From NCBI GenBank assembly GCA_933207985.1, contig OW240913.1, forward strand, positions 330,615,497 through 330,679,496: a stretch of DNA of 64,000 nt, written 5' to 3'. This document shows positions 1 to 12,429 of the stretch, one piece after another. Below the pieces are notes generated by a model. That model was not told where the DNA came from. It was given only the letters and a program-made list of their open reading frames with translations, and searched no databases. A program made the position numbers and the translations under genes. Source of the DNA: Pelobates cultripes (taxonomy: Eukaryota > Chordata > Amphibia > Anura > Pelobatidae). Positions within the stretch are counted from its first letter, which is position 1. Each line of letters opens with the position of its first letter.

Positions 1-2800
1 ACAGCACATTTCAAGAAATAAAAGCTATTAATTATTATGACTTCCATTGTATGCTCACTTAATTGTAATCAAACATGATTTTGTCTGGGATCCCCCTTTA
101 AGTAAGGTCACACAAGGTGTCAATTTTAATAGAAAGTCAAACTCTGTGTTAGAATACCCTAATGAACATGCCATTTAATTTACATGCTAGACAATACTTA
201 CAGTACATTGGCCAATCACAAATTTCATTTTTCAATGTATTTTAATAAGTCAAGTAATATAAGCAGTCAAGTGGGGAAAACAAGATAAATTGCTTACTTA
301 ATATTATATAACAGGGCTTTTTTTTTCAGATAACTATAGTTCAGTAATTGAGCACCAATTACAATGCATGTTTCTTCACAAATATATCACGATTTATCTT
401 CTCAACAGAGACTGGTAGAAGTAGTTGAGTCCAGGGACCGAGTATAGAATCAGTCTGGCACTAAAATATAGCAGGAGTTGTGATGCAGGAGTAACATTTA
501 TTAACTTAATGAACAGGAAGTAGATGAAAAAGTTAGTATAACACAAGGGTCTATCCTGAAGAACAGTTAATGACCCAAGTGTAGCGAAGAAATAAATACT
601 TTTAAATTAAACAAAAACGTCAACGTGTTGTCATCAGGAATGTTTAGACATAATGCTGTGTTATGACCTAGAGCAGGTAATATAGAGTATTCTAGAATAA
701 TATCACTCCTTCATAGACAAAATTAAAAAGACAGGTTGAGACTGATTATTTTCAAGACTAAGATATGACTGTTATGATTTAGCATGGAATTGAATGGCAA
801 TGTGAACATTATGGCAGAACAATTAGATGCCTCAATTGTTTAAAGCAATTCTGTTGGCTGACAAAAACAATTACCATGACAATCTTAATTGATCAAAGCT
901 TATACATTATTTGTTTAACGATTTCTTCCTCTGTATTAGAATATTTTCTTTTTAGCCACACTCTTTCTTGACTCACACAGTATTTCCCTTATAGACTACT
1001 CACGATTGTACTAGCACCCTTTTTCAAAATTCATCATATTTTTCAAAGTTTTTGAGTAGTACTTTTCATTGAACAGTGGACAATTGTTTATACTTTTCCA
1101 TTCTGTGTTTAATTTTTTTTCTTTCTATTTATTGAAAGTATCTTTCAACATACTTGGACCATCTTCTTCTTAAGACACTATTTAGATAGTTTACATAAGT
1201 AAAAAAATTTCTTTAAATTCCTTGAAGGATATTTAAATGCAAATTCAAAATATTGACCCCGAGAAGAAGAAAGCAAGACCTTCTCAAATTTTGCCTCTAC
1301 TACATTCACTTGGTGAGAGTGGTTTTGGTATTGCCAATGGTACGGTGGTGGGAAGATGAGAGATGCTTCAAACTTACAGAGTTCAAGTGGGAGTACTAAA
1401 TATGGGAGCATTACTGTTGACAATATACATTTTACATCTTGAAATTGGTTAATAAATTCCACAGGAACATTATAACGGTAGAGAATCTGTTATCTGGCGT
1501 AGTGCAAGGCATACTAGGTGTAAATTTAAAAAAAATTCTTAAAGGATACTTTTCTGTCCATAGAAAAGTTAATATAATAGTGTGGTTCAAATCCATATGA
1601 AATTCACTTTATTATGAATCCATAAAAATACAAATATAGTCACCATAAAAATGTGCATGTTTCATCACACCCCCCACTGTTATAACTGTTTTAAAACTAA
1701 AGCCTTTGGGGTACCCCATGCATATTGTATTTTCATATGCACAGCAAAAAAAATAAAATAAAAATAAAAATACAAATACAAATATAGTAATAGGAATTGT
1801 ATCTCAGGGTGACAAACAACCCTTCACCTCCTCAGGAATATCGTGTGGAATGTCCACAACCAGTCATAGGATAGGTGTAGATATACAAGTGTTTGCAGAG
1901 TTCTACTTGTCCCATCAGAAAATACTATAATACGAGATACAAAAACACAATTATAACATACATATAATGTATAAAAAAAAAAATGCAGCTTATCCAACAG
2001 AACAATTATACATTTATTTGTGAACTGTAACACAGAATAGGGAAATTAATCCTACAAATAGTGCTTAATCCTAAGAAGTATTAAGTTAGGGATGTCTATT
2101 GGATTTAAAAGGCATTAGTAACTAAACATTTTCTGATAGGTTTTAATACTTTAATACACTAAATCTATTAAATATAATCTTTCTTATTATGAAGAGATAT
2201 CGCTTTGCACCAAACAGTCATTACTGCTATTACGACATACATTGTATGCATCTTATATTATTACGCATTAATTATTCATGATTAAAAAAAATTATGAGCA
2301 ATGTGTGGAAAGTAATTCAGTATTACACATTTTTTTCATGAAATTCCCACTAGAATATCCATTAAAATTCCATTTAAAATAAGATAACTTGGATAAGGCA
2401 GTTTACACACTGGCTTTAGTACCTTGGCGTGTGCAATTACTTACTTTGTTTTGTGTTATAAATGCATTTTTTGCCAAACGTTTGAAGACATTGTTACATG
2501 CTATATAAACAGGTTTCTAAGATTGCAATGCAACAAAGTACATGAAAATTTTCTTTTTATAGTAAAGGGGCATAATGCATTCGATAGGTTTGGCCTCAGT
2601 AATATGCTGTATTTTATTTGTATTTTTTTGCATGCTCAAATCTTTATAGTTTTTGCACAAAAGATTAATTTCTTGCAGAATGCTGTACCATAAGCCTGCC
2701 TCCTTAGCCACCCCCACTCACTCCAGAAAAATACTTCCTTATCAAATGTATGTTCACAGCTCAGTCACTGACAGTACTGAATGATCTAGACTACAAAACA
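1..2800. other. AT-rich non-coding stretch, nothing recognised
   Basis: No exon, repeat family or RNA gene was recognised. Short A/T homopolymers and an A-rich simple repeat near 1746-1790 are present. Open frames here are short, lack plausible splice context and do not resemble known proteins. It may be upstream intron or flank of SPATA7. Confidence 0.5.
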
Positions 2801-2811
2801 TTAAAAGCTCT

Positions 2812-2850
2812 CCTTGATGAAGTGAGACACTCACATGAAACATGTAGGAG
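2812..2850 (+). ncRNA. hammerhead-ribozyme-like core (decayed?)
   Basis: The run TTGATGAAGTGAG, a three-base loop, then CTCACATGAAAC resembles a hammerhead core: a CUGAUGA-like box, a 5-bp stem II (GTGAG/CTCAC) and a GAAAC box. Such small ribozymes are known in the terminal repeats of Penelope-like elements. The first core base is T rather than C, and two extra bases separate stem II from GAAA, so activity is doubtful. No coding part of a Penelope element is visible next to it. Confidence 0.25.
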
Positions 2851-3538
2851 CATGGGGCGAACGATTATCGAGCAGTGACTCCTTTGACCCTCTGGGGTTC
2901 AGTACCCTTTCCTGGCAAGGCGCCTGCCCGATAGGAGAGACGGTAGTATCAGACACTTACTACAACGCATCAGCTGTTACTGACACTGCCAGGGATCTTA
3001 CAAGCAAGATTTTTCCAGGCCGCAGAGATCCAGGATAGTGCAGCAGTTTAACAGCTTAGCTTCTGTACAGGATCTACAGACAGGTCACAGACCTAAACCA
3101 AAATATATTTTGAAGCTATAACAATTCAGCTCTGCATTGCTACAGAAATAAGATACATTGAATTGTATCACCACCAAAGTGGACACAGTAAAAAAAACAA
3201 AAAAGAGACTATCCATCTGTAATGTACTGTATATAGAGCTGCTTTTTACTTCCATATTTTACCATATGGTCTTTGTGTATATAACTAAATTTTATTGTAC
3301 TTTATTGAATGTTATTTTTTTTTATGCTGGTTTTTAATCATGATAGATGTGTGATTTTTATAGATCCAAATGAAGTATCAATAATCTGAAAGTTGCCCTT
3401 TTGACAGCTTTGTTACACTATTTTAACTGTTTAGAGGAAGGATTTTCCTATCTGTTTAGCAGCAACAATCAGTTATTTCTTGATTATCCACAATACTTTT
3501 AGAGTCTGCATTTTTTTTCTCCTCCCCCACCTTTTTAG

Positions 3539-3569
<31 letters not shown>
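3539..3569. repeat. (TA)n microsatellite
   Basis: About 14 TA units followed by a T-run and a pyrimidine tract. Another short microsatellite, (CA)n, lies at 3899-3915. The rest of 3060-3935 shows nothing recognisable. Confidence 0.85.
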
Positions 3570-3575
<6 letters not shown>

Positions 3576-3939
3576 TTTCTTCTTCTAGCACAGCTGTGGT
3601 AGTCTTCACTTTCTATACCCCATTTATATAGTACTGGGCTATCTCTATACCTGTCACTACTTTTTATTGGCAAGCCATTACTTGCTAAAGTACCTGTCAC
3701 TAATTTTAGCAGGTATGGCTGTTTAATTTCTGACATATTTACAAGTAGCGACAGGGAGTTACCTGCAGCAGCATCTGGTATGGCAGTCATTATGAGCTCC
3801 CTTTATTCTCGATAGGTAGTGATTGGTTGCAACTCAGTCACTACTTTTACCAGTTGCCACTAAACCTCCAAATTGACAAAATACAGATTAGTGAACAGCA
3901 CACACACACACACACGAAATACAGTTTTACATTTTATTA

Positions 3940-4320
3940 CTTAAAATCACCTATCTTAGCAAACAAATATGGGGGTTCAGGTACACCAAATGGTCATATT
4001 GGGTTAAGCCCACCACTACGTCACAGCACCTCAATATCGGTGGGTCCTACACTAATTTTAACGTGGGAGATTAACATGCTAACTGACAATACTTACTGAT
4101 TAAGCTGCTTCCTGAGACTCTCCTCAGTTTATGTTTCCCTATGGTCACCTCCAAAGAGGCACCTGCAGTGGAGGTTTGGGCCCTTGTAAAATTTAAGACT
4201 GTATTATTTTTGTTGAGTGTGCTTTTCCTCAATCTGTATTTTGTATAAACGTCATTCTTTGCAGCAGCACCACTGCTGAGGTATGCATCTTCCGGGTGTG
4301 CCCCCAATTCCCTAATTTTC
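3940..4320. repeat. interspersed repeat, second copy at 44.77-45.04 kb
   Basis: Two parts match the region 44773-45040. The part around 3960-4025, including GGGTTAAGCCCACCACTAC, matches it in inverted orientation. The part around 4190-4310, ending near GTGTGCCCCCAATTC, matches it in direct orientation. The other copy starts TTAAAGCAACACTGTCACC, so this looks like a rearranged member of the TTAA-flanked MITE group. The flank 4321-5115 shows nothing recognisable. Confidence 0.55.
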
Positions 4321-5115
4321 AGGGTAAAGAACAGTGAGTTTGTGTCTGTGTTATAAACGTTACATCAGGACATTTATGATACTTCCTGATACCACAAGTC
4401 AGACTGGTAAATCTCGTGAATCTATTAAAGTACAGGTATAACACATTTTCTTGCTTACGCTGGTTTTTACATGTGCTAAGAAATTGATCTGTTAATGTCT
4501 GAAATGTGCTGAACAGTGAAGGAAGATTCAAAGAATTCCAGACAGTGATACAGATTGGCATAGCACTTTCTAAATACCTTTATTTTAGAAATGCATTAGC
4601 CATGTTTACTGTGTTTGGTATTATGCTTAAATGCAGCCATTATTTTACATTCTATTGGCATTTTCAGTAAGCTACACTGCTAGTAATGGCATTAAGATCC
4701 TTACAAATACCTATAAACAGTCAATGCTACAAAAATATTACAAAGCTTTTATATGTGTACAGCTTTAAGGGTTTATTAACTTTCAACCTGTATCAATGGA
4801 ACAATTATTCTACCCTTTGTGGATTGTTACATTACAATCTATATTTTTACATTTAAAGGAACCAAAATTTGTGATACACACTTTAGGCATATGTTATACA
4901 TGAACATAAAAAAATAAAACATGGAAAGTTTTATGGTAAAGCATTGACTATAATGAACAGATCGGTCACTGATTTTTCATAACAAAAGTTTTACAAATAA
5001 TACAATAATATAAACTATAAAGAACAATAATGTGAATAATGACTTACAATAATTTGATATTAACTGAGGAAATAATGCAGATATGTATATTTTTTCACAA
5101 TCTTTATTTTCAAGT

Positions 5116-5670
5116 TTAAAGGGACATTATAGTCACCTGAACAACTTTAGCTTAATGAAGCAGTTTTGGTGTATAGAACATGCCCCTGCAGCCTCACTGC
5201 TCAATCCTCTGCCATTTAGGAGTTAAATCCCTTTGTTTATGAACCCTAGTCACACCTCCCTGCATGTGACTTGCACAGCCTTCCATAAACACTTCCTGTA
5301 AAGAGAGCCCTATTTAGGCTTTCTTTGTAGCAAGTTCTGTTTAATTAAGATTTTCTTATCCCCTGCTATGTTACTAGCTTGCTAGACCCTGCAAAAGCCT
5401 CCTGTATGTGATTAAAGTTCAATTTAGAGATTAAGATACAATTATTTAAGGTAAATTACATCTGTTTGAAAGTGAAACCATTTTTTTTTTCATGCAGGCT
5501 CTGTCAATCATAGCGAGGGGAGGTTTGGCTAGGGCTGCATAAACAGAAACAAAGTGATTTAACTCCTAAATGACAGTGAATTGAGCAGTGAAATTGCAGG
5601 GGGAATGATCTATACACTAAAACTGCTTTATTTAGCTAACGTAATTTAGGTGACTATAGTGTTTCTTTAA
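5116..5670. mobile_element. T2-type MITE, 555 bp, complete
   Basis: The element is bounded by TTAA on both sides. It has terminal inverted repeats, TTAAAGGGACATTATAGTCA at the left and the complement of ACTATAGTGTTTCTTTAA at the right. TTAA target sites and TTAAAGG-type ends are the marks of T2-family MITEs described from Xenopus, which are moved in trans by TTAA-targeting transposases. A second, internally related copy without clear ends lies at 40981-41394. Confidence 0.8.
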
Positions 5671-5746
5671 CCCCTTAAGGACACACGACATGTGTGACAC
5701 GTCATGATTCCCTTTTATTCCAGAAGTTTGGTCCTTAAGGGGTTAA
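5667..5746. mobile_element. palindromic TTAA MITE, 80 bp
   Basis: A short imperfect palindrome with ends TTAACCCCTTAAGGACA and TCCTTAAGGGGTTAA, bounded by TTAA. It shares its left TTAA with the right end of the preceding 555-bp element. A close copy lies at 61017-61097 inside a DIRS element. Confidence 0.75.
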
Positions 5747-7580
5747 ACATGTGGTACAGATTTAGACAGTATTGATATGACTAACAATCCAAGACATGAT
5801 CGTATGCATTAAGAGTATCCTGGATATGGACTTACTCTGAAAACATCCCAACATTCAGTAAGCTGACGAAGTTGGTAAATCAGTGGCTGCTACTAGACCA
5901 ACTGATATTGGGAGTCACTGATTGTCAGTGGTTAAAATGAATTATCAGCCAAATGTGTGTGGTAGACAGTGCATTTCAACAGTATAAGAACGATGATACT
6001 GAAATATCACTAGCAGAGTGGAGGGAGGAAAAGAGAGAGAGTAAAAAAGGGGAGAGGGAAGGAGTGGTAATGTTTGGCAGGGAATGCCCGATTACCTGTT
6101 ACTGGCTACATTAGGCCATATTGAGTTGTAAGTGATAATTTAAATCAGAACTGATTCCACACTTCAGCATTGCTCTAAGAAACTGTTGGGTTGCTTGCTC
6201 ACCATTACTCGCTCCAAGGCGGGCCAGATCGTTTGTGAGCTAACATTGAGCCATTCCAAAATTCAAGCTAAATGTGTTGCCTGATAATATATAAGATGGC
6301 AGACCAATACCTCCCGAGTGTTTATGGCGGATGAGCTGGTCAAACGTAAAACTCATTCTATTTCCCTTCTACATGTAGCAAACAAGAACATAGTTTGAAA
6401 AAAAAGTGACATGTGTGTGCAAGTAATATTAATATGGTCTTGGATAGGTAGAGAATCCTTGGCAGCAAATTCATTTTGATGGAATTTATGTGACCAAACC
6501 ATGAGAAATGTGCAATCATCCATACTTTCATATCCATCTAAAAACAGGTCAGCACTGGTTGAAAGTTTAGTCAACTTTTCAGGTCCAGAGAGACTCATAA
6601 CCAATGATTCTTAAAGTCTCCACACAACATTGAAATGGAAATTCGTCATGAATGCGTTTCTGAGTGGAGATTGAGATGTTCTTCACCTCTAATTTATTGA
6701 GGTTTAGTTTAAAGTTGCTCAGATTTCCATATGTGCGAAATTCTATGTAGAAAAGTAAATTGTCACATATGACAAAATTTTGTGTTTGACCCCAGTATGG
6801 CTGGAGCCATGGATAGATGGGTTTCTTCTAATCCTGTGTTTTATAGCATTCCTAGGTAGATAAACCTTGTAGGACAATTATTGTAGGGGATAATACATCC
6901 AAAAGTGGCAAGTTAAAGTGCAACAAATAATGAGCATAATTACCTGAGGCCTGCCCGTCCGTAAAGATGGGGTACCCTGAGGGAAAAATAATCAAAATGG
7001 AAGAAGAGAAATTGCATCACTTGTCAATTACACCAAACAGCTATGTAAAAGAGCTTACAATCATAAATCCAGTGGGAAATCTTGTCCCCGATCCCACAAT
7101 GAAACACATCCAGAGCAGTGCTGCAGATGGGCCTCTGAGCAAAACGGGGGATGCACACCTTCCCTGGCGCATTACCAGGTTGGTAAACATTGCGGATCAT
7201 TTGAGAGAAATATAGGGTGCGTGAAAAACAGGTGGCAAGTTCCTATTGATAGCTAGCATCTCAGGGGGAAGGGGTGAAAGCTCTCCCACAGGCATCACAA
7301 ATAAAGTTCCCTAGAGCAAAATAAAGCTGAATCCCACGACCCACCCAATTATGGATACAGCATGATTTCTCCAATGGTCACAGGTGAGCATGATCCACAT
7401 GCATACATATACACAGCCTGTCAATATGGGTGTCCAGGGGAGTGCCATCACTTTCTTGTCTCCACCTGATAACTGCACAGCATAGGCTTGGTAAAATGGA
7501 ATATATATTCCCCAATATGGCCAATTGTGGCACAGTCCCATTATAGCATATAGTTACCGGTGCATACAGTTACCAAGACC
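5747..7580. other. non-coding stretch, possible L1 tail on minus strand
   Basis: No feature is firmly identified. The minus-strand L1 ORF1 remnant to the right would continue leftward into about 6960-7550, but the reading is broken by stops and could not be aligned. The part 5747-6950 shows nothing recognisable. Confidence 0.4.
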
Positions 7581-8380
7581 TCCCCCACCTACCCACCCAA
7601 CACTTAGTGGGGAAAAAGGATCCCACCTGTCACAATGTAATGGGGTAGGACTACCTGAGAGGTAAGTTGCCAGCAAGAGGTGCAATATCAGGACCACATT
7701 CTTCATTCTGTCAAAGCGTAGCCAACAGAAGCTCAGAGGTTGGAAAGTGAGGAGCCGTTCACAAGCCTTATTCATAATGTGGTCCTTTTGTCTATAAGAA
7801 TGGACACAGCATATCACATCCCTCGGCACTCCATCGGGACGCTGAGGGAGTAATGCTCTGTCATGGGGACTTCCTCTTGGTCCTCATAGCCCAGCTTCAG
7901 GTTAAAGAGGGCTTGTAGGGTTGCTTTTAGGGACTCATCTTGGCCTGTTTCATGCACAACTTGAATCCTTTATTGCTCCTACATCTTCATTTGCTGAGGT
8001 CTTTAACTTGTCTGCGCTGGTCCAGGATAATGTCCCCCTGCCTCAAGGGTGCAGATCCCCATGTAGCTGTTCAGAGCATTGAGAGGAGACCTCCAAAGGC
8101 AAGACCCTGTCCCACAGGTCTATCACGTTCTGCTGGAGGCCAGCCAGCTTCTGCCGAAACATCCCCTTAAGGGAGGTCTCTAGAGCAGAAGCATCTGCCT
8201 TAGTGAACATGACTTGATATGTAGCATGAAAGACCCTCAGCTGATCAAGGGATGATACTGTTCCACCATCTCCCATATCAGAGGTCGCCGGAGTGTTGGA
8301 TGTGGGTAATTTTTTTTGCCATGCAGCTAGAGGTCGCAGAAGACTGTTCGGTCCGCCAGGGTGGACAGAAAATCATCCAT
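7580..8380 (-). pseudogene. decayed L1-type ORF1 (LINE RNA-binding protein)
   Basis: On the minus strand a start at 8380 opens a reading of L1 ORF1 character. It begins with Met-Asp-Asp and continues with a helical, Leu-rich coiled-coil segment at about 8276-8043 (motif LKGMFRQKLAGLQQNVIDLW). It then gives the RNA-binding C-terminal part, seen as PRDVICCVHSYRQKDHIMNK near 7829-7770, followed by remnants of the usual RWxFPFS stretch near 7620. Stops and frameshifts interrupt it at several points. ORF1p normally coats LINE RNA as a trimer. The endonuclease-RT ORF2 was not found, so this is a truncated, dead copy. The assignment rests on motif order and the typical RQK motif, without a database search. 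Confidence 0.55.
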
Positions 8381-9759
8381 GGTTCCGGACCTCCCTTGAT
8401 GGGAAGGATGAGGTGTAATGTGTGTTAGCTGAGAAAATCTGCAACTGTCGGGTCTGGTAAGCAGGAACTGAGCAATCAAGCTACCATCTTACCAGTGAGC
8501 CAGGCCAAGAATCTAATTCAGATATTTGTGCATTCTTTCCTTTAGTATGTATCCAGTTTTAGAATTGTGGTTTGTGGACTTTTTTCTTTTCGCTTAAAGA
8601 GAGAAGAGTGTGGTATGTTTAGTGCAATGGAAAAGTCAAAATGTACCTCAGAACAGAATAATGTATGCTGTACAGCTTGCTGAGATGTTCTTTTTTTTCT
8701 GTTTTATGAACTTGTAAATAACATAATACAAAGAAAATAAACTAAGCATCTCATCTTTTTCTCTGCCTGTCTAATATACACACCTAACACATTATTAAAA
8801 TGCCATTTCATGTAACTACCTAATATGCAGTTACTTTATGACATATTTAACTCTATTGTAAGATGTCGATGGTGCAGTTTAGAGGACAAAGTAGGGATTG
8901 TATATTGTCAATTTGGCTATGTAATGGTATAACTCAGATGTTCTTGTAAGCCATCGTGAAGAGTAGTGAGTTTGGTCAGATTCAAAGCTAAAGATGGGAT
9001 CCAGTTTCCTTTGGTTTTTAGTTTCTGGTCCCTTGAATTTTAATAGAATGGACTAGGATTGTAATGCACGAGCAAAATATACTAAACACTCATTTTATGC
9101 AAATATACTAAAAACACCTATTCAGAATCAGATATTGAAGGTGGTGCTAGTTCAGCTTTTATTTATTGTCCTCAAACTTTGATATCAGAGTTTTTGGGCC
9201 CAGCTAAAGATTAATTTGGAGACTCTGCTCTTACTTGAAAAGACATTTAGAGCATTTAGAGCTCAATAACATATTTTATTTTTTTTGCATTACACAAAAC
9301 ATCTAAGTAAAAAGATGTCTGAAAAACAGATGTATAGCAATCTAAGCGGACTGAAATGTTGTCCTTTCACTTTACGAGTTTGAAAGTTCACAACCTTACA
9401 TTAAGGACCCATGAGTATTTTCTGACTTTCATCATATTTCTTTGGGCAGGATAACGAGTGCATGGTTCCCTGTATCGTTATTTATATTTGTATTTAATCA
9501 AAATCAAGACATATTGATATTCAAGACATATGCCATGATGCCCCATCTGTACATGATCTAGATAAAAACTAGAGGCATTGAAAAATAAAATTACTTTATT
9601 TGACTTTTTGTGAATATGTAAGATTTTCAATGGCATTACAATATGAACAAAAAAGTCAAATATTGCCTTGAGTAGCTGAGACAGGAAAAACAAGTAAAAA
9701 ATATATATGTATATATATATAGTGTAGATTGAATTAGCCATATTAGTCCAGTAGACAAG
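8381..9759. other. AT-rich non-coding stretch
   Basis: Nothing recognisable apart from a short (TA)n run near 9702-9721. Open frames are brief and have no family resemblance. Confidence 0.5.
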
Positions 9760-9957
9760 ATGCCAAAATACCAGAGTATTGCAGTATGCAATGATACTTT
9801 TTTTTATTGGACTAACATAATATTCCCATTGTCCAGCGCTACGCGCTATATAAATATTCAAATATTAATAATATTTCAAAGACAAGCTTTCAAACGTTTT
9901 CCTCTCTTCCTCGTATCTGAAGCAATACTGATCAATCTGATAGAGTTTAACACTTAA
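9760..9957 (-). repeat. Penelope pseudo-LTR, left arm
   Basis: Inverted partner of 11257-11390. Read on the minus strand it includes GAGGAAGAGAGGAAAACG followed by TTTGAAAGCTTGTC. This resembles the stem-II and GAAA boxes of the hammerhead motif known from Penelope terminal repeats, but the core is altered. Confidence 0.6.
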
Positions 9958-10226
9958 AACAACTGATGTTAGAGAAGGGGAGGGGGTGAGTGGGGTGTCA
10001 TATATAGCAGAAGATGTGCCTGAAAGTGAAGGGTGCAGGTTGGCTGAAAATAGCCAGAAAAAGTAAATAAACATAGGAGAGTCAATAAGCTAGTTAAAAA
10101 GAAAAAAAATATCCAAAAATAAACAACAGCAAAAAACAGCAGAGCAGGGTATGCAAGTATATAGCTGCATATATGTATGTATATATATTGATCCAATAAA
10201 GGTGAAGCAAGAATATTCAAAAATAA

Positions 10227-10540
10227 CTATATGACATTAAGATGAGTGTTTATAAAAAGTTTTGGTAGTGTGAGAAAGCCAGAGTCTACATTAAGTCCTT
10301 GATTTCTGGTGTTGAAATGTGTGATCATTTTCCCTTTAAGAACTTTAATCCTGAGATTTTGGATGGAGTGACCAGCCTGAGTGAAGTGATGACCAACAGG
10401 GGTACAATATCCATTTTCCTTGTGGTTCTCGATTGAGTGTCGATTCATTCTGAGATGCAGGTAAAGGCCAGTTTCTCCAATATTGAAACCTTTGTCACAC
10501 ATTGTACACTGTATCATGTACACCACATTCGCAGATGTTC
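10227..10540 (-). pseudogene. Penelope GIY-YIG endonuclease domain
   Basis: The minus-strand frame encodes about 100 residues of the GIY-YIG type found at the C-terminus of Penelope-like reverse transcriptases. Visible elements are VVYMIQC with a following Cys pair (CxxC), an IGET box that replaces the usual YVGET, an Arg in LRMNRH, and the PVGHHFTQAGHS segment. In the family this domain nicks DNA to prime reverse transcription. The frame is open up to a stop at 10227. It is out of frame with the upstream RT remnant, because a TGA and a shift fall near 10530-10540. It is part of a dead copy. Confidence 0.75.
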
Positions 10541-11110
10541 ACGAATATGATCCCTTAATGTTGTATGATTTGTTTTTGTGTCTGGCTGTGTTATTGCCAC
10601 ATATATTGCCACATATATGTTAAATAGTTTGCAGAGTGATTTGTTGCATCGCACAGTGCCATTCTGTGTGAGCTTCTGTTCTGTGGTCAATTTGCAGTGA
10701 ACCGATCTCTGTCTCAGGTTAGGCGGTTGTTTGAATGTTAGTACGAGTGGCTCAGTAAATATTTCTTTGAGTATGGGCTCCTCTGAAATGAATGGTTGTA
10801 GCTTTTTAATAATATTACGTACTCCTTCTAGAGCTGGGTTGTAAGTAACTACTAGAGAGATTCTTGTTTTGTCTTCCTTTTCTTTGTATTTTGGGAGCTT
10901 TTCCGTGGTGTTTTTGGGCAGATTTTATTTTTTTAGATATTGTCCTTTCCTTGTAGACCTTTTGCCTAAATGACTCTGACAATGTACTCAGATGCTGATC
11001 TCTGTCTTTTGTGTCAGAGCAAATGTGGTGATATCTGATAGCATGGCTGTAGATGACACCTTGTTTGGTGTGATTAGGATGGAAGTTTAGTGGTGTACCT
11101 GTCTGTGGGA
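10537..11110 (-). pseudogene. Penelope reverse transcriptase, C-terminal part
   Basis: Read on the minus strand the region gives the thumb-side end of a Penelope RT. Near 11060 is GVIYSHAIRYHHICSD, then a charged linker (KDRDQHLSTLSESFRQK). After a stop and shift near 10940-10910 comes ISLVVTYNPALEGVRNIIKK and a Cys-containing tail that leads to the endonuclease. The catalytic palm (YADD-type box) would lie further 5' and is not present before the inverted terminal repeat, so the element is 5'-truncated. Confidence 0.65.
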
Positions 11111-11256
11111 TTTATATATACAGACTAATGAAGATTGCCATTGGTGACAGTTATTGTGCAGTCCAAGCTCACACTATTATTTCATATTGACAGGTGAAAT
11201 GAATTGAATGATTTATGGAAGTCTATAAGGCTTTCTTCTCCTTCTGTCCATAGTAT

Positions 11257-11390
11257 GTTTTAAGTGTTAAACTCAGAATGATCAGTATTGCTGAAATTCA
11301 GGAAACTCTCGAAAACTTGTCTTTGAAATATTATGTTAGTCCAATAAAAAAGGTATCGTTGCATACTGCAATACTCTGGTATTTTGGCAT
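11257..11390 (+). repeat. Penelope pseudo-LTR, right arm (inverted)
   Basis: Opposite-strand partner of 9760-9957, ending at ATTTTGGCAT before a (TA)n run. It contains GGAAACTCTCGAAAACTTGT, the degenerate equivalent of the hammerhead-like box in the left arm. Confidence 0.65.
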
Positions 11391-11891
11391 TATATATATA
11401 TATTACTTAGTGTGATTTCAAATCCCTCAAATAATGTTAAATAACTGGCAGTCACTTTGTATGAGTGAACTTTTGATATCTATAGAGTTCTTTGTAACAC
11501 TCTTTATTTTTTATTTATTTTTTACAAATACAAGCTTCCAGTCTTGTTTAAAAGATACAATGACATTTATATTGATAACAGCATGGTTTCGCCTCAACTT
11601 CAAATAGATCTATTTGTGTCTTGATCTTTGTAGTCCAAATTTAAAAATGGCAGAGTGCGAAAACTAGGCATTGAGAGGAATATCTGTTACAATATTGCAA
11701 CAAATCATTTTTTACTCTGACATTTATTTAGGAAATTGCTTTTTGTTTTACTTTCAAAATGAAGAAATGCATAAAAAGAGATCATGATAAAATGCATAAA
11801 TTAGCTAAGACAATACTTTATACATAAATAATAAAAAATAATATAAATATTTCGTGATCGGGATAAAGAGTAGTTGGCTTAATATTTAGAA

Positions 11892-12044
11892 TAGTGGTTT
11901 TTAAACCAGCCCAGGATTTGTGGATTACTGAGTTATGTCTAAGGTGTTTTTTTTTTCTTTTCTACAAACACCTTAGATATGACTGGGTAATCCCTAAATC
12001 ATGGACTGGCAGGGCTGCCTTGAGGACTGGTTTGGAAACCAGTG
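11892..12044. mobile_element. hAT-type MITE, 153 bp
   Basis: The ends TAGTGGTTTTTAAACCAG and, inverted, CACTGGTTTCCAAACCAG form terminal repeats of the CAGTGGTT kind common in hAT elements. The flanks ATTTAGAA (11884-11891) and ATTTAGAG (12045-12052) match at 7 of 8 bases, as expected for an 8-bp target duplication. A second inner inverted repeat (CTAAGGTGTTT / AAACACCTTAG) surrounds a T-rich loop. The preceding 500 bp (11391-11891) show only AT-rich sequence. Confidence 0.7.
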
Positions 12045-12063
12045 ATTTAGAGTGTCTTAGTAT

Positions 12064-12352
12064 ACAGGTAGTCTTCATTTTACGACGGCTGAGATTTACG
12101 ACCGGCTCTCTAGCACGGGGATTTGAGGGATACCCTACATTAGAGGTCTATGTTCATGAAACTTTCCCCAAACATAGGTTAGAGGGATTCACTGCTCTGG
12201 TGCGCTTGTCTATGTTTGGGGAAATATAGACCTGCATATAGACCTGCACTGGTGGGAATGCTCTGTAGAGCATCCTCACCTACCGACCAATTTGTTTTAC
12301 GATCAAGTCATAAGAACAGAATCCGGTCAGTAAGTGAGGAGTGCCTGTAGTT
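12064..12352. mobile_element. short DNA transposon remnant with TACAGG ends
   Basis: The left end TACAGGTAGTCTTCATTTTA and the right end, complement of TAAGTGAGGAGTGCCTGTA, form imperfect terminal inverted repeats of about 25 bp. Flanking TA suggests a Tc1/mariner- or pogo-related non-autonomous element. The interior contains an inverted pair around CTATGTTTGGGGAAA. No coding sequence. Confidence 0.5.
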
Positions 12353-12429
12353 GAAGGTTAGTGAATCTGGCATGATGATAATGTATGGGATCCATCATGA
12401 TATTATTTGTTATTATTAAGTAGGGTAAC

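Larger units (their letters stand above)
9760..11390 (-). mobile_element. Penelope-like retroelement remnant with inverted terminal repeats
   Basis: A decayed Penelope-like element read on the minus strand. It carries the end of the reverse transcriptase (11110-10537) and a GIY-YIG endonuclease (10540-10227). Two related segments lie in opposite orientation at its borders: 9760-9957 and 11257-11390. They share TGCCAAAATACCAGAGTATT and TTGGACTAACATAATATTTC-like blocks. Penelope elements often carry such pseudo-LTRs, sometimes inverted. The left arm holds an extra insertion of about 48 bp near 9822-9870. The 5' part of the RT is missing. Confidence 0.75.

Noticed and set aside
1178..1462. 94-codon minus-strand open frame
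   Set aside because: No similarity recognised, no splice or promoter context, and within the length expected by chance in AT-rich DNA.
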